Below, one piece after another: positions 25,403 to 37,229 of a stretch of DNA of 64,000 bases. Position 1 is the first letter of the stretch. Each line of letters begins with the position of its first letter. Where the stretch lies: the NCBI GenBank assembly GCA_051294375.1, contig CM119265.1:14732963-14796962 (forward strand), written 5' to 3'. A program made the translations under genes and the position numbers. Below the pieces are notes generated by a model. The model saw only the letters and a list, made by a program, of their open reading frames with translations, did no database searches and was not told the origin of the DNA. This DNA comes from Paraspadella gotoi. Its lineage: Eukaryota; Chaetognatha.

Positions 25403-28321
25403 TCTCGTTGTTGTCAATAATTATTCCACAAACTCCGGCCGCCGAATCGACGTCTGCCCAACGACGAGAGAGAGAAAGACTTTGGGTTTGAAGATTCCAA
25501 CAACTTCCTAGCAGTGATTTCTAATTTGGGTTATTTTCCAACAAGAATTTTGGACTTTACTAACTAATTATTTTTTTTTTCCCACTGAATAATATGACAC
25601 CTTTATTAAAAAACGGTTGGTTATACTTATCTTCTCTTTTAATAATAGAAAGTCACTGGGTTGAATTTTTCCTACTGCTTTCCAAAATACGGTAAGACAT
25701 GATTCTTTTACGACGGATCATTCCAAAATACGGCGTATCCATCCTTAATTAAGAAGAAACATAAAAACGATTATTTCATTGGTTAAAGACCAACTTTTTT
25801 AGAGATTAAATTGGTCGTAAGATCTGTCACGTTTTTTAGTTATAGTACTGGCTTAGGCAAAAAAGGCATGCTATAGTAATAAAAACTTTTTTCCCTTTTT
25901 TTCTACTCGTTTCTTATTTACGTTTCTCTTTTGAACTTTCTCTCTGTCTCGTCTCTCCTTTCCTCTCTGTCTTTCCCCTTTCTCTACTTTTTCTCTCCCT
26001 CAATATTATCTGTGGTCATCCATTCTTTTCTTCCTCTTTACCTTTATTCCCTTCCGCTCTATCTCTGTGCTTTTCTCCTCTCCTCTCTGATTCTCTTTCT
26101 TTCCTTTTTTTTTCCTTGTTTTTTCTTTTCTCTTAATTATTCCGTTCTTCCTCTTCTCCTCAATATAATTTTTTTTTTCGCACTTGTCTCTCCCTCTCCC
26201 TGCCCCTGTTTTTTTCGACCCATACTCTGCTTCTCTTATCTCTTTGTTTCTCTTTATCACTATTTTTTTCAAATATTTCAATGATTGGTAAGAAAAAAAT
26301 ATAGGGTATTGCAAAGATTTTATAAGGCCGAAGTTTGGTTGCCTGAGATTTAAAAAAATTCGACCAGATTTTTGGCGATTTTTTCCGCAAAAACGTGTCC
26401 GATTGGGAGAAAAAAATGTCCTGAAGCTGCCCTATGAATTAAAAGAATGCGGTTTTTTTTAAACTTGAACATAGTGGTGTTTCCTCATCTGATGAAACTA
26501 TAAAATTAGTTAAAAAACGAGTTTTTGTTATAAAAAAAAAATTGCACCCTCAACAAAAACGCTCAAAATTAAAAGTCGGCTTAAAATTATTTTTTACAGC
26601 CAAAGTATTGAATATTTTGCCATAATTTTTTAGGTGTTGGAAGCTCAGAGTTGGAATAGGAATATTTGCCTAGAATTTGTAAGTAAATCAAACAATCTTT
26701 GTTTAAACAAATTTGTAATAAAAACTAAAAATGTGAGTTTTTTGACTAGTCAATTTTTAAAATTTAATTAAAGGCGAAATTCAATAGATTTTTAATTGAA
26801 TATGAACTGATCAACGAGGTAGGCGAAGAATAAAAAGGACCCGAAAACTGAATAAAAATTTTTCTTAAAACCCTCTTGTCATTCAAAATCTCAGACAAAA
26901 GTCAACAATGGACAAAAATGGACAATATTTTTTTTATTAAAATAGCAAAAATGATATTGATATTCTTGATTGAAAATGCTACAGATGATTTCAAACTTAT
27001 CCGTAGTCTAAAGCCGCACTTTTGTCCTTTGGGTTCTAATTTAATATTTTGTAGGTAATATTCTAGCAATATTGCAAAAAGTGGTTTTTTTTGCGTGATT
27101 CCTCGATAAGAAATCACTGCCCAAACAAAGCATTCAAACTATGCCGCGCCTACCTCCTGCTACTTCAACTGCCGCTGGCCTCCGCCGCGTCGACAGCTGC
27201 CGCTGCCCGCCCCCTTCCGCCATAATATAGCTGCGCGCCTCCGCATGAAACCGGGCGCCAAAACAAAATCTAAGAAGGCCGACGATATTATTCACACCGA
27301 ATTCCCAACTTTCACCGGCGCCGAGATTAAAAAAAATAAAAAAAACAGAGGGAGAAAAGGAAAAGGAAAAAAAAAATCGAAATTGAATTTCGCTGAAAAT
27401 AAAAAAAAATTGAAAGCGTAAAAACGCATTTTTTCAACCTTCATCTGTTTTGGCTTTACGGAGAAGTTTTGAACTTTTATTTTTTGGGGAAAAAAAAGAA
27501 AATTTATGAAATAGATTTAATATTGCCGAGCGAATTGGAGAGAAGGTTGGATATTTGAAACTTCGACTGATAATACAATAATGCGCGGAACCTTAGTTTC
27601 TCCTCGAAAATGTCTTCTTTTGATTTTAAAATAGCAAAATAATAAATTTTTTTCTTAGTTAAAATTTAGATGTAGCTCCTGCTTTTTTTTTTCCCTCTTA
27701 GCATTTTTTCACCATTTAAATTGCCCCCCCCCTACTCCCCCCCCAACTCCCCCTTTTCCTTCAGTTTTTCGACCTAATTTCGTCTCTGTGCGATTTTCAC
27801 CTCTGCTTCCAAAAAAGTCTTGGATCTCTGATTGAACCTTTCGACCTTTCAGTTGCTCACCGAAGGAAAATCACGTCTCAGCATCAGTCTCGCCTAATGT
27901 TTCGAAAAATAAAATCTACAAGAAGAGTCACCGAAACTGACGAGAAAACAAAATTAACAAATTGAATTTCAAATGTAAATTTCATCGCTGGCACAAAACA
28001 ATCAAAAAAATTAAGTTAGTTTTTAATTGTAACTTCATCTCATGGCAACGAGGCAAAATTCACGTTGCTTTTTCAAGTTTGTGCGAATTATTTGGATACC
28101 AACTTCGACCTCCCTTTCCTCTATTAACAATTGAATATTTATCAAAAATTCCGGTGTTTGGAGCTCGAAAAAAAAAATTCTGAGTCCAAATAAAACTTTT
28201 GTAAAAAAAACTTAATAATGATTTAGAGGCTCTCCTGGTAAAAGTGATAAATACACTAGGTTCTCATCGCCATTTGAATGATATAACCATCTTCAGTTGC
28301 GGGTAAAAAACAAAAAGGTGA
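25403..28321. other. Non-coding AT-rich DNA
   Basis: Mostly poly-A/T-rich sequence with a T/C-rich block at 25,930-26,260. A GC-richer patch at 27,130-27,320 contains a 58-codon lysine-rich open frame (27,245-27,421), which I do not recognise and do not call. No splice-consistent gene structure was evident. Confidence 0.55.
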
Positions 28322-28650
28322 GTGGTGCCATTGAAAACCATCTCGAGCCTTACTCCGTTCTCCCTGCCGGGAAAAGCGATGGCGCATACGGCGCCGAGAA
28401 AACCCTCCCCATTTCCGGTGTCAAATAAAAAAGGCCTCCATTTCCGGCGCCGAGGGAAGCGGCATTATTTTCGGCGCCGCGGAAGACAACGTCGTTTGTC
28501 GGGAGACGAAAGGCGCGGCGTCGTTTCCGGTTGCCTCCAGGGGGGGCTTATGTGGGGGCGTGAAGGAGAATACATGCGAACGAGGGAGGTAGGGGGGAGG
28601 AAGAAGTCCTGGCAGCGGTCGTCTCGGTTTCAATGTTCGGAAAAAAAACA
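28322..28650. other. CpG-rich island with repeated TTTCCGG motifs
   Basis: A GC-rich block in AT-rich surroundings. It carries at least four CATTTCCGG / TTTTCGGCGCC / GTTTCCGG variants within about 120 bp (28,408-28,530). The CCGGAA core resembles ETS-type sites, and clusters of such sites in CpG islands are typical of promoters. Whether a gene starts here is not shown. The 127-codon open frame across it has low-complexity arginine-rich sequence and no recognised domain. Confidence 0.35.
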
Positions 28651-29157
28651 AAAGAGTAACAGGTTTTTTATAGTATGTAAACTCAAGATTTCAACTAAAA
28701 TTTGAACAAGTTTGAGATAGGCATGTATAAAAAAGTTTTAATAAGGTGGTATATTAGCGTAATATTGATAAATAAAAATCAATTACGATCAGTTTTAAAC
28801 GTTTCCTGGGACATAAGACGATGTATTTATGATTGATAAAAAAAACATTTTAAAACCTAAAAGGTAAATACACTAAATAGCTCAAATCAAGTAAATTTAT
28901 GGGCGTTAAGATCTGATATTGACATAATCTTCAAAATATATCGAAAGAGTTTCTTCCGACGAGCAATACAGAGTGTTGAGCGGCCTCTGTCGTCACGTTA
29001 AGGCGAACATCAAAACAATTGGCGTCTTTTCTCTTCTTTTTATGGCGAAGGAGAAAATTCGGAAAGGAAAGAGAGAGAGAGGATCGACGTGGGAGAGGAG
29101 GACCTGAGCAGAGAGAGTCGGAATGCGATGATACTTACCCGCACTGATCCGCCGGAC
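28651..29157. other. AT-rich DNA, no gene seen
   Basis: AT-rich sequence with a GA-rich stretch from about 29,066. Nothing codes for a recognisable protein. Confidence 0.5.
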
Positions 29158-29269
29158 GACGAGAGAGAGAGAGAGATCTGTAGAGAGAGAGAGAGAGAGA
29201 GGAGAGAGAGAAGAGAGAGAAGAAGGAGGAGAGAGAGAGAGAGAGAGAGAGAGACATAGAGAGAGAGAA

Positions 29270-29325
<56 letters not shown>
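29158..29325. repeat. (GA)n microsatellite, about 165 bp
   Basis: GA dinucleotides with single-base interruptions, pure from about 29,272 to 29,323. Its complement reads as serine/leucine-rich translation in two frames, which is a repeat artefact. Confidence 0.95.
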
Positions 29326-29327
<2 letters not shown>

Positions 29328-30155
29328 TTTTTTCCTGGTGAATTCTGGTGATTCGCCAGCGAAAAACCGTTGAAACGTCGTTTTTTAAGGAAGAAGGGAA
29401 AATACACGTTGGCGGAGTTTTTAAGAAAGAAAGTTGCGGTGGGAAAGTAAAGGTTTTAAAACAGGGCAATCCGGGAAGGGCTGAAGTAATAGATAGTAAA
29501 AAAAACAAAAAAAATGTCTTTTTCCAAAACTACTAACTCGATATACAATGCAATTTTTAGAACATTGGGTTGTTACACTGAAGCTTTTAAATATTTATTA
29601 ATATATAACAAATGACAAAACAAATTTGGTTAAAAATAGAAAAAACCTTTAAAAATCATTATCATCATCATCATTAATGGTTGAATTTTATGGTTTTTTA
29701 AAATTTTCATCAATAAAACAAAAAAATTTTAAAGTGCTAACAGAATATATTAAAAAAATTAAGAAATTAAAAAAATTTTTACTCTATATAGTAATAAAAT
29801 AGTTTTTAAATGCTTCCATGCGCTTATATATAAGATAAATCTTAAAACTATTTTCATTTTCATATTCTCTGACAGTCACTTTACCATTATCTATTTGAGA
29901 AAACTTTTAGTTTTCAACCTGTTCCGGCTTTGGAGGCTTGGTGCGAATTAACCCGAGAATTCGGAAAGTTTTCTTTATTAATTTTATTATTCTTTTTTTC
30001 TTTATCTTTTATCTGGGATTACCTGCAAATAAAAAATACGTGCATAAATTGTAAATTGGAAAGATTTCACGATGAAGGCCTATATTCCTAGACAAATGTA
30101 ATGAATTTGCTTTTTATGGCTTATTGTTTTATTTTGAATAAATTCAAATTCAAAA
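29326..30155. other. AT-rich DNA, no gene seen
   Basis: A short GC-balanced piece (29,340-29,500) followed by AT-rich DNA with a CATCAT run at about 29,660-29,675. No supported coding region. Confidence 0.5.
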
Positions 30156-30268
30156 TTCTCTCTCTCTCTCTCTCTCGCTCTCTCCTCTCTCTCTCTTCTC
30201 TTCTTCTTTCTCTCTCTCTCTCTTCTCTTTCTCTCTTCTCTTCTCTCCTTTCTCTCTCTCTCTCTCAT

Positions 30269-30313
<45 letters not shown>

Positions 30314-30327
30314 TTCTCTCTCTCTCA
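30156..30327. repeat. (CT)n microsatellite, about 170 bp
   Basis: CT dinucleotides with TTCT and ATCT interruptions. Confidence 0.95.
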
Positions 30328-30515
30328 AAATTATTTGCGACTTCGTACTGCGTTTCATTTGTAGACGAAAAAGTATTTTCGAGAAAGACAATGCGATGGT
30401 TTTTGTCGCAAAGAAAAGAGCCCAAGATCATCACCATTATCTAATCTTTCGCAAACTTATATTCGAGAGAGCACTTGGCTTCGTGGGTTGGTAAGGAAAT
30501 AGAAGATACATACGT

Positions 30516-30531
30516 AGAAAGAGAGAAAGAG

Positions 30532-30622
<91 letters not shown>

Positions 30623-30640
30623 AAAAGGAAAAGAAAAGAA
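30516..30640. repeat. (GAAA)n microsatellite
   Basis: About 23 nearly perfect GAAA units between 30,533 and 30,624, with degenerate edges. Oligopurine on one strand. Confidence 0.95.
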
Positions 30641-30923
30641 AAGTAAAATTAATATAAACGAGTGTAGAATCGAAACATCATTAATTAACCAACTCCAAAA
30701 TTCTTTTCAAAACTGCTGAGTGTATTGAGTGGAAGTCATTATGACTAAAAAAAAAAAAGAAAAAAAACTTAATAAGTGCTTCGAGGATAAAAAAAAAGTA
30801 AGGAAGATTCATAGCTTCAGGCGACGAAAAAAAAGGTGAGACCCGGGAGGCAAAATCATTAGTGGGAAAAAGCTACGTGATTATAATCGGATAATTGTTC
30901 TAAAAGAATATGAGTAAGTTTTA

Positions 30924-31136
30924 TTGAGAGAGAGAAAAAGAGAGAGAGAAGAGAGAGAGAGAGAGGAGAGAAAGAGAGAGAGAGAGAGAGAGAAGAGAGA
31001 AGGAGAGAGAGAGGAGAAGAGAGAGAGAGAGAGAGAGAAACGAGAAGAGAGAGAGAAAGAGAGAGAGAAGAGAGAGGAGAGAGAAGAGAGAGAGAAGAGA
31101 AGAGAGAAAGAGAGAGAGAGAAAGAGAGAGAGAAAG
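30924..31136. repeat. (GA)n microsatellite, interrupted
   Basis: About 210 bp of GA dinucleotides with AGAAGAG and GGAGAG interruptions. Confidence 0.95.
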
Positions 31137-31500
31137 AATCAACACGGAGAAAATTATAAATTACTCACCCGTCAATACTCAAAACTATGTACATTGAAAC
31201 AGACCTGAAATTAACTGTTAGTTATTTTCTTCAGACAGCAAAAACGACAGCAAAAATAAACCAAAAGAGACGACGACAGTGAGGACAATTAAATTTTAAT
31301 GGCGGGCGACGCAGGATGCCCGTTGCACGCGGGGCGGTGAATCGAACGAAATTAAAAAAGAAAACTTGTCTTTTCGGACGGAAGATTTACAAAGTCCTGA
31401 AACATATATTTTTTTCTTGACGAAGATTAATACATTTGATCTCTGGCGATTGCACAAAAAAAAGACGAGGTAATACTTTTTTTCCATTTTGACTGAGCCT

Positions 31501-31553
<53 letters not shown>
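31501..31553. repeat. (CCG)n tract, polyalanine frame on minus strand
   Basis: Seventeen CCG units. Read on the minus strand they encode alanines after ATG-AAG-GCC-GTG (start at about 31,564), followed by EAQSKWKK. A minus-strand open frame of 127 codons (31,427-31,810) covers it. A polyalanine run near a start codon could be a 5' exon of a host gene, but I see no downstream exon or domain. I record it as a repeat. Confidence 0.8.
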
Positions 31554-31555
<2 letters not shown>

Positions 31556-31810
31556 GGCCTTCATCGAAAGATAAAAGATCGAAAAAACGCCGCTAATCGC
31601 GATTTCGTGCCTTTTTTTTCGATCGTCAACCGAAGGAAAAAAAAAATTCATCGCTTTGATCTTTTTTCGAACAGAGAGTGAGACGAGATTGTGCCCAGCG
31701 ATGAAAGGGAAGAGGGTGGCGCCGGGTTCGTAAATCGCGCGCGAGCCTTCGGACCGCGCCGATTTTCGACAGATGGCGCGGAATGGCGTCGGCGGCCCCG
31801 GTTTGAGCAA

Positions 31811-32919
31811 GGCTGCATGCTCTGAACTATGAGAAAGATGACGTTCGTCCGGTTATTTCATTAAAAAAAAAATTCAAATAACGAGTTAACTTTTTTTCTC
31901 GTTTTTATCGTCAGCTCGAGGCGATGAAAAGAATTCGATAAATGAGCAATCATCTCTTTTTTCTTTTTTTTTAAATTTTAATAACTAAAAAGGTCCGCAT
32001 TAATAACTGAACAAATGTTTTTTTTTTTATTGATTTTGTTATTTATTATTAATATCACTTAAAAGTAATTTGATTCTATTTTTTATTTCGTCATTGTTCA
32101 ATGAGCCATATACTCTTCCAGAAAATAATAACAAAACATACTCCCATTAGTAGTTATTGTAGTGAAACCCATTGACCTTCTTTAAATTCGGAACTATTTT
32201 TAAAAAAGCGATAAAATACAAAACGAAATTAGAAATCAAAAAGTAACATACAAAAACCCAATTATGCTGTCACGCTTCAAAGACCGACCATTAACTTTTT
32301 TTTTTCGGTTAAAATTTTTTAATCGGTAAGTTTTTATCAAATTAAAAGCGAAAAGAAAATGATCGTCCATTTTTTTAATAAAAAAATCCTGTCAAAGTTT
32401 TTCTTTCGTTGAGTTGATTTATTATATTTGAATAGACAAATGAACGCCCATCATTTAGCATTGAATTCAGATAATAATTCATTATTAAATCAATACTTTC
32501 TCATCTTTTATTAAAAAATGGTATCGGCTTTAAATTGAGGTTTTCCATCGAGTAATTTATTCTTTTCTTATACTTTAACCTCATGGCAAGGGAAAGGAAA
32601 CTCTTTTTTTCTCCAGTAAACAAGCGAGCTTGCACTTGTAGGGAAACTAAGGAAATGGCAACGAGGATGAACTATCACCAACTAAAAATCTTTTTTGTAC
32701 CGTTTTAGCGCTTATCGTAGCTCATGTACTCCCGTGACCAGTTTGGTGTAACTTAATCGACGTATTCCTTGTTACGGTCGTCGTCGACGTCTCTCGTTCG
32801 GCCACCAATGACGCTTATGTTCTTAATTGAAAGTTTGTGTAATTTTTAGTCTACTGCATAACGAGATTCGCCGTTTGAAAAATGATTGCGCCCCCCCCCC
32901 CCATTTCCACGAGATTTCG
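31811..32919. other. AT-rich DNA, no gene seen
   Basis: AT-rich sequence with many homopolymer runs and a CGTCGTCG patch at about 32,778-32,790. It ends in a run of C at 32,890-32,902. No recognisable coding or RNA feature. Confidence 0.5.
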
Positions 32920-33195
32920 ATCTGAAATTAACAAGTTTGAGCAAACGATATCGGATCTGATCACGACAATCTAGCGGTAAGCAGCTAATCAAAAAAATTA
33001 TTATATCGTGAGCGTTCTGGCTTAGTCTAATTCCCGTAAAATATAAGAAAGTTCGATGTGACACAAAAGCGAGAGTTTATTTCACAAGTTTAATCATCAG
33101 CAAGAATAATAGAGGTAAGTTCAAAATGCTCTTTCTTTTGCGAGCCTAGAAACTAGAATGGATCTCCTACAAAGCTTCTCTCTACTTTCTACTAC
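32920..33195 (-). repeat. Candidate LTR / 3' end of retroelement copy B
   Basis: Lies just beyond the end of the env relic of copy B and on the minus strand reads AAATAAACTCTCGC with an AATAAA signal (complement 33,076-33,081). That resembles AAATAAACTCTG next to the AATAAA after env in copy A (51,878). A 30-bp piece at 32,929-32,958 recurs with two changes at 60,349-60,378, as a dispersed LTR fragment would. The matching 5' LTR was not found, so limits are approximate. Confidence 0.4.
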
Positions 33196-33480
33196 AATGT
33201 TTTGGTGCCTTTACCCACCATAGTCCCAGGCTTCTCTCCCATTGGCCCTTTTTCCAACCTCCCCAATCCTTCTTCTTCCTTCCAATGTGGCCATGGCCTT
33301 TATTGCAGTCATAGAGTTTTGGGTGAGGTCTTTGTCGGTCCTGGTGAGGCGGCCTCGGTTTCTGCTGGCTTGTTGGCTTCCCGCCGAGAGTGGAGATGAG
33401 AGAGGGAGAGAGATGGTGAGGGGAGAGATGCAGCTGGCTGCGTTGCATATGCTTCCTCGATATCGTTTTGCCCCCCCGCT
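33196..33480 (-). repeat. Post-env region of copy B, duplicated at 39.6 kb
   Basis: This 285-bp block is repeated in the same orientation at 39,561-39,830, with about 90% similarity by eye. It contains a GA/CT-rich stretch and, on the minus strand, purine-rich runs and an AATAAA (complement 33,299-33,304). By position it is the 3' untranslated or polypurine region of copy B. The second copy marks the end of copy C. Confidence 0.75.
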
Positions 33481-33518
33481 ACCATCGGCGAAACGGCGGG
33501 TTATCCGCCTTGCTGAGC

Positions 33519-35330
33519 CTAGTTCGGCTTCCGCGTCCTATGAACTGCAATCAATTCGTTTATTGCCCCTCTGCTCCTCGGATTTTTGCCATGCGCGCAT
33601 TGATTAGCTTGCCAGCAGCAGAACAGAAGCACATCCGATGTGAGAAGAACTGCAAGTCTAACGCGATGAGTGGGGCAAATCGTGTGAAATTTATCCACCA
33701 TTTTGTGAGGCGGGATATCTGCCAGAAAAATGGATTTGAAAAGCCGGAGAGCTGGTGATTCCGGCGTGATTTCCCCCACGCGTTCGTTGAACTCTTGTGC
33801 TTGCCCTGTGATATTTCCCGTGCATGTCCATGCAACATGGCCGACGTCGTCGTATCGACGCTAAGTGTTCGATCTTGGTCACTGGATCATTTTTCGGTTT
33901 GGTAGCGAGGTTTGATAGGGTCGCATATTTTTTGAAAGGCGGTTCCCCTTTGCGTCACGTAACCCTTGGCCGATTTCGTAGGACTTAGGTTGCTCGGTCA
34001 CATGGTGTTCGTACGACGTTGCTTACGGACATGTGGAAAGATCGCGAGCGAAGGCTGCTCGGACCCCTGTAGTTGAATTGGTTAGATCTTGCCAGCTTCT
34101 TCTGTTTTTCTTGTTGGGAGCGTAGCTTCTTCTGCAGTCTGCCGTGCGATAGTACTTCGCCCCTGAGACCGCTAATCTTTCCTCGCGATCGCAGAACGTG
34201 TGAGCCGGTGAATCTTGTGCGCTCTGCATCCCGGCTGCGCGTCTGACTTCTTTTGCTCGAGTACTGCATGTTTCGTGCCGGTTAATGCGGTCTGTATGAG
34301 CCGATTTAGTTTCGTTGGTTTCTTTCAGCCAGTTTTCGAGCCGATTTCGTTCTTTTAGCTGCTTTGCATGGCGGCTATCCATCTCTTTTTACGTCCTTGC
34401 TGGGGTTCGTTGTGCTGCGAGTAGTAGAATGCTCTAGGCGACGTTGAGTTTTGCGGGTAAAAAGTCACATCCTTTTATTTTCACCACTCTCGCCTGGTGT
34501 TGAATTGAGGACGAAAAGAAATATTTGTTCTTCCTCCGCAGAATTTATCGTGTGCATCGCCCGTACGTTTGCGGGCTTGCTTTCGCATTAAATGGCGGCG
34601 CATTGTTCCAGCAGTTTCCCGCGAAATTTGCTTTGTCGGGATTTTCGCATTCGCGATTGTCTTATCCTTGCACGGGCCGAGTGTCTCATTATGTCCGCCG
34701 TCGTGACGATCGGACTGATGCCATCCTTCATTGGTGGAATGACCGGTCCTTTGTCGAACGCGATTACTGCTCGACATTTGGGGTATAGTCCATGCGAGAG
34801 GGACGGGGCCTTTCCTGGGATAGTGGCAATTCTGTTCTGCTGCGCTGCATCGTCAGTTTTTGAGCGGAATTTCTTCTGCAACTCTGACCTTGCGTTGTTA
34901 CAGTGTTAGGTTGAGATTAACTTTGCATTTTTCTGACTCGTAATGTTGTTTCGTGAGGAAACGGAATTTTTCTCCTGTGCCAGTAGCCCGTCTGCGTCGG
35001 TTGTTCGAACATTGTGTGGGTTATAATGTTGTTGCGCCGCTCGTTCCTTCCATTTCAATGGAAACTAGATGCTCCTTTTGTCGCCTTACTCTGATTGGTT
35101 AGGCTTTGCACGACCTTCTTTCCTTCGTTGGAGGTCGAGCCCACCCGTTTTTTTTTTTTTGCCGGAAGTGAGAAGTGTTCAAACCACGTCGATGTTGGTA
35201 GGGATGTTCCATCGTCTCAGCATATTTTCCGAGTATGCCACGGATGGTTAAATCACTATCCGTTTTGCGTTATGTTGTTCGTCATCGGGATAAAAGGAGA
35301 CCGCGTTCTGCCGTAATCTTCCCGTTTTTT
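33519..35330 (-). pseudogene. env-type glycoprotein relic, copy B
   Basis: Minus-strand fragments align with the env of copy A in order. The N-terminal part, near 35,300-35,200, has FYPDD against FHPDD. At about 34,790-34,700, KCRAV is followed by TTADI against RCRAV and SEADI. At about 34,260-34,130, CSTRAKEVRRAAG stands against CVTRAREARTAAI, and DCR against ARCR. At about 33,790-33,600, VGEITPESP and a C-rich end stand against LGEITAGSP and the membrane-proximal end. The frame changes several times and stops are frequent, so no protein can be made. The role in an intact family member would be a membrane glycoprotein. Sequence differs enough from copy A to suggest the two insertions are old or came from different subfamilies. 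Confidence 0.75.
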
Positions 35331-36142
35331 CCGCTTTGCTCGCACGCGGCCGTTTAACTTGTCGCGGCGTGATTTTCAGTGGAGTTCAGTCAAAAAACCT
35401 TTCACTCGTCTTGCTAATGGCTTCCGATGATCTTCATCTTGGGTTAGTTGTTCGATTATTCCCTTAGTATTTCGCAAAGGCAAAAGTATGGAGAAATAAT
35501 TCGCGGTATTCATTTTTTTTTTTTGTTTCGAGCTTCGATCGATTTTTCTTAGCCTTCGAGTGAATGATTGCATTTTTTTTTTTTTGTTTGTGGGTTCTTT
35601 CTTCCGCTTGTCTCTCATCGTTCGTTTGTCGTCGTCGCTTCTTCGATCTCTTCATCGGCGAGATTTTTCTCGCTTGTTTTGCCTCTTCTTTCTTTCTCTT
35701 TTCTTGGCACGAGGAGAGAGATTTTGTGATGTTTTAAGCGATCGTTAATCGGTGACGGACGACCGATTTCGTTTAGGTTATGTGGGTGATATGATTTCTT
35801 AATTCTGCTAAGGTCTAATTGTTTTTACCTACGTCAATGTTTATCTATTCGAATCTATTACACTACTTTTTATTTTTCACTGAGGACTTGCCTGCTATGT
35901 TTCTGAATGTTGCGCGAGTCTCCGCCTGTCGCCTTTAGTCTCCGCCTGTGGTAGTGAAGGCTGACTGTCCAGCGATTTCAATGAATGAAATGATTTCTTC
36001 CATTACATCATACTTGATGGAGGGCCTGTGTAGATAGTTTTACTGTTTTGCCGTGGACTGCTACGCCTGTGGTCGAATTAATCAACGCCTGACGTAGAAC
36101 TCGATCGCCTGCCTTTATCTTTTTTGGCGTCTCTGAATCGAT
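35331..36142. other. Integrase-env spacer of copy B
   Basis: About 800 bp without recognisable domains, containing a lysine-rich minus-strand frame (35,376-35,618). Copy A has an equally lysine/arginine-rich, stop-containing spacer at 49,115-49,650 in the same position, so this is probably the homologous spacer rather than a gene. Confidence 0.5.
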
Positions 36143-37229
36143 TTATGCTTTTGCCTGTTCTGTGTTCTTATTTTTATTCTTTTGTTTCGTGCGATCTTTT
36201 TTGCGCATTTTCATTGTCTTGTCGGCCCGTAGCCTTGCATAGTCGGCCAGGCCATCGTACTTTGGTTGCCTCATCCGCGTTTCGACTATCCTTGGCCTAT
36301 TTCCGAACTGGATCTCATGCGGCTCATTGTCTGTTTTCAGCCTGTGATTGGAGTTGAGTTGACCATTAGCCAGCTGTGCGGTAGTTTCCTTGCAGCCAGG
36401 GCGCTTGCTCGTTCGTCCAGGGCATTTTCTGAGCGCTTGTCGTATTCGGCCTATGTTCTTCTTCTGCCCTATTGCTGTTTTCTTTCTAGAACGAGAGTTC
36501 TTCTGCCACTTCATGGTCGAGTAGATCGGAGGTATGCTTCTTCATCTCTTCTGCCGTTAGAATAGAATGTTGCCCATCGAAGTTTGTACTTCTAAGTAGC
36601 CTTCCATTGGCATTGAAAAATATTTTTATCTAAAGCTGCGATCTATGTTGTGGTGCATCTGTGCCGCCGTATCGGTAGCGCCCAGGTGTAGGCTGGGCAT
36701 ATTGAATGCCAACTACGACGTGGCTGATGCCTCCACTGGGGGGAGATTGCATAACGTCTATGTGCACAATGATTCCTCATGCGTTGATTTGCGATGGTTG
36801 GAGTGGGATCTGTCTCATTTAAAAGTGCATTTTCATCGGTGTCGTCTACATAAGTTCGCGCAGTTTAGTACTTACATTTGCGCAGGTGCCGCTCACCATT
36901 TGCGGTGCTGCAACGTATTGGGAGACAAGATAGGCTGATCATGTCTCGTCCGGGGTAGGCCGAGTTCTGATGAATCTTTTCGACGACTTCCCTAAGGTTT
37001 TATTCTTGGAAGCATGTATCTTGTGGCATCGGTATGTTGTCCTTTGTATCCCTACTGATGTCAGAGGATTCCTTCTCTCGTGTTGATGCTGGAGGTCGTC
37101 GGTGTTTTCATTAATGAAATTGTGTTGGCGTAAAGAGCTTTTCTTTGTCGCTGATGCAAGATGTAGTGCGGAGGCCATCGCCATCCGGTGATTTTCGTAT
37201 ATTATTTTTGCGGATTTGATGTCCCTCAT
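36143..37229 (-). pseudogene. Retroviral-type integrase relic, copy B
   Basis: Three matches to copy A show what it is. At 37,229-37,060, IKSAKIIYENH stands against IKDAREIYKNH. At about 36,930-36,850, SAYLVSQYVAAPQMV stands against SAYLAAQYIAAPNMV, which is the zinc-binding region. At about 36,830-36,720, TDE..LNE and LPP stand against TDEMQFNE and LPP before the catalytic core. Further on (36,400-36,300), QLNSNHRLKTDNEPHEIQFG resembles the end of Gypsy integrase cores (tG.sPyei.FG). The position of the first catalytic aspartate reads as a stop here. Frames change between the matches. It is a dead copy of the strand-transfer enzyme that inserts the element's DNA. Confidence 0.75.

Noticed and set aside
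27245-27421. 58-codon open frame beginning MKPGAKTKSKKADDI and rich in lysine
   Set aside because: Most of its second half is an A-rich tract read as lysine. No known domain and no comparative support.
31320-31345. GGGGCGGTGAATCGAACG, which looks like part of a tRNA T-arm in reverse
   Set aside because: No acceptor stem, anticodon arm or D-arm can be placed around it on either strand.
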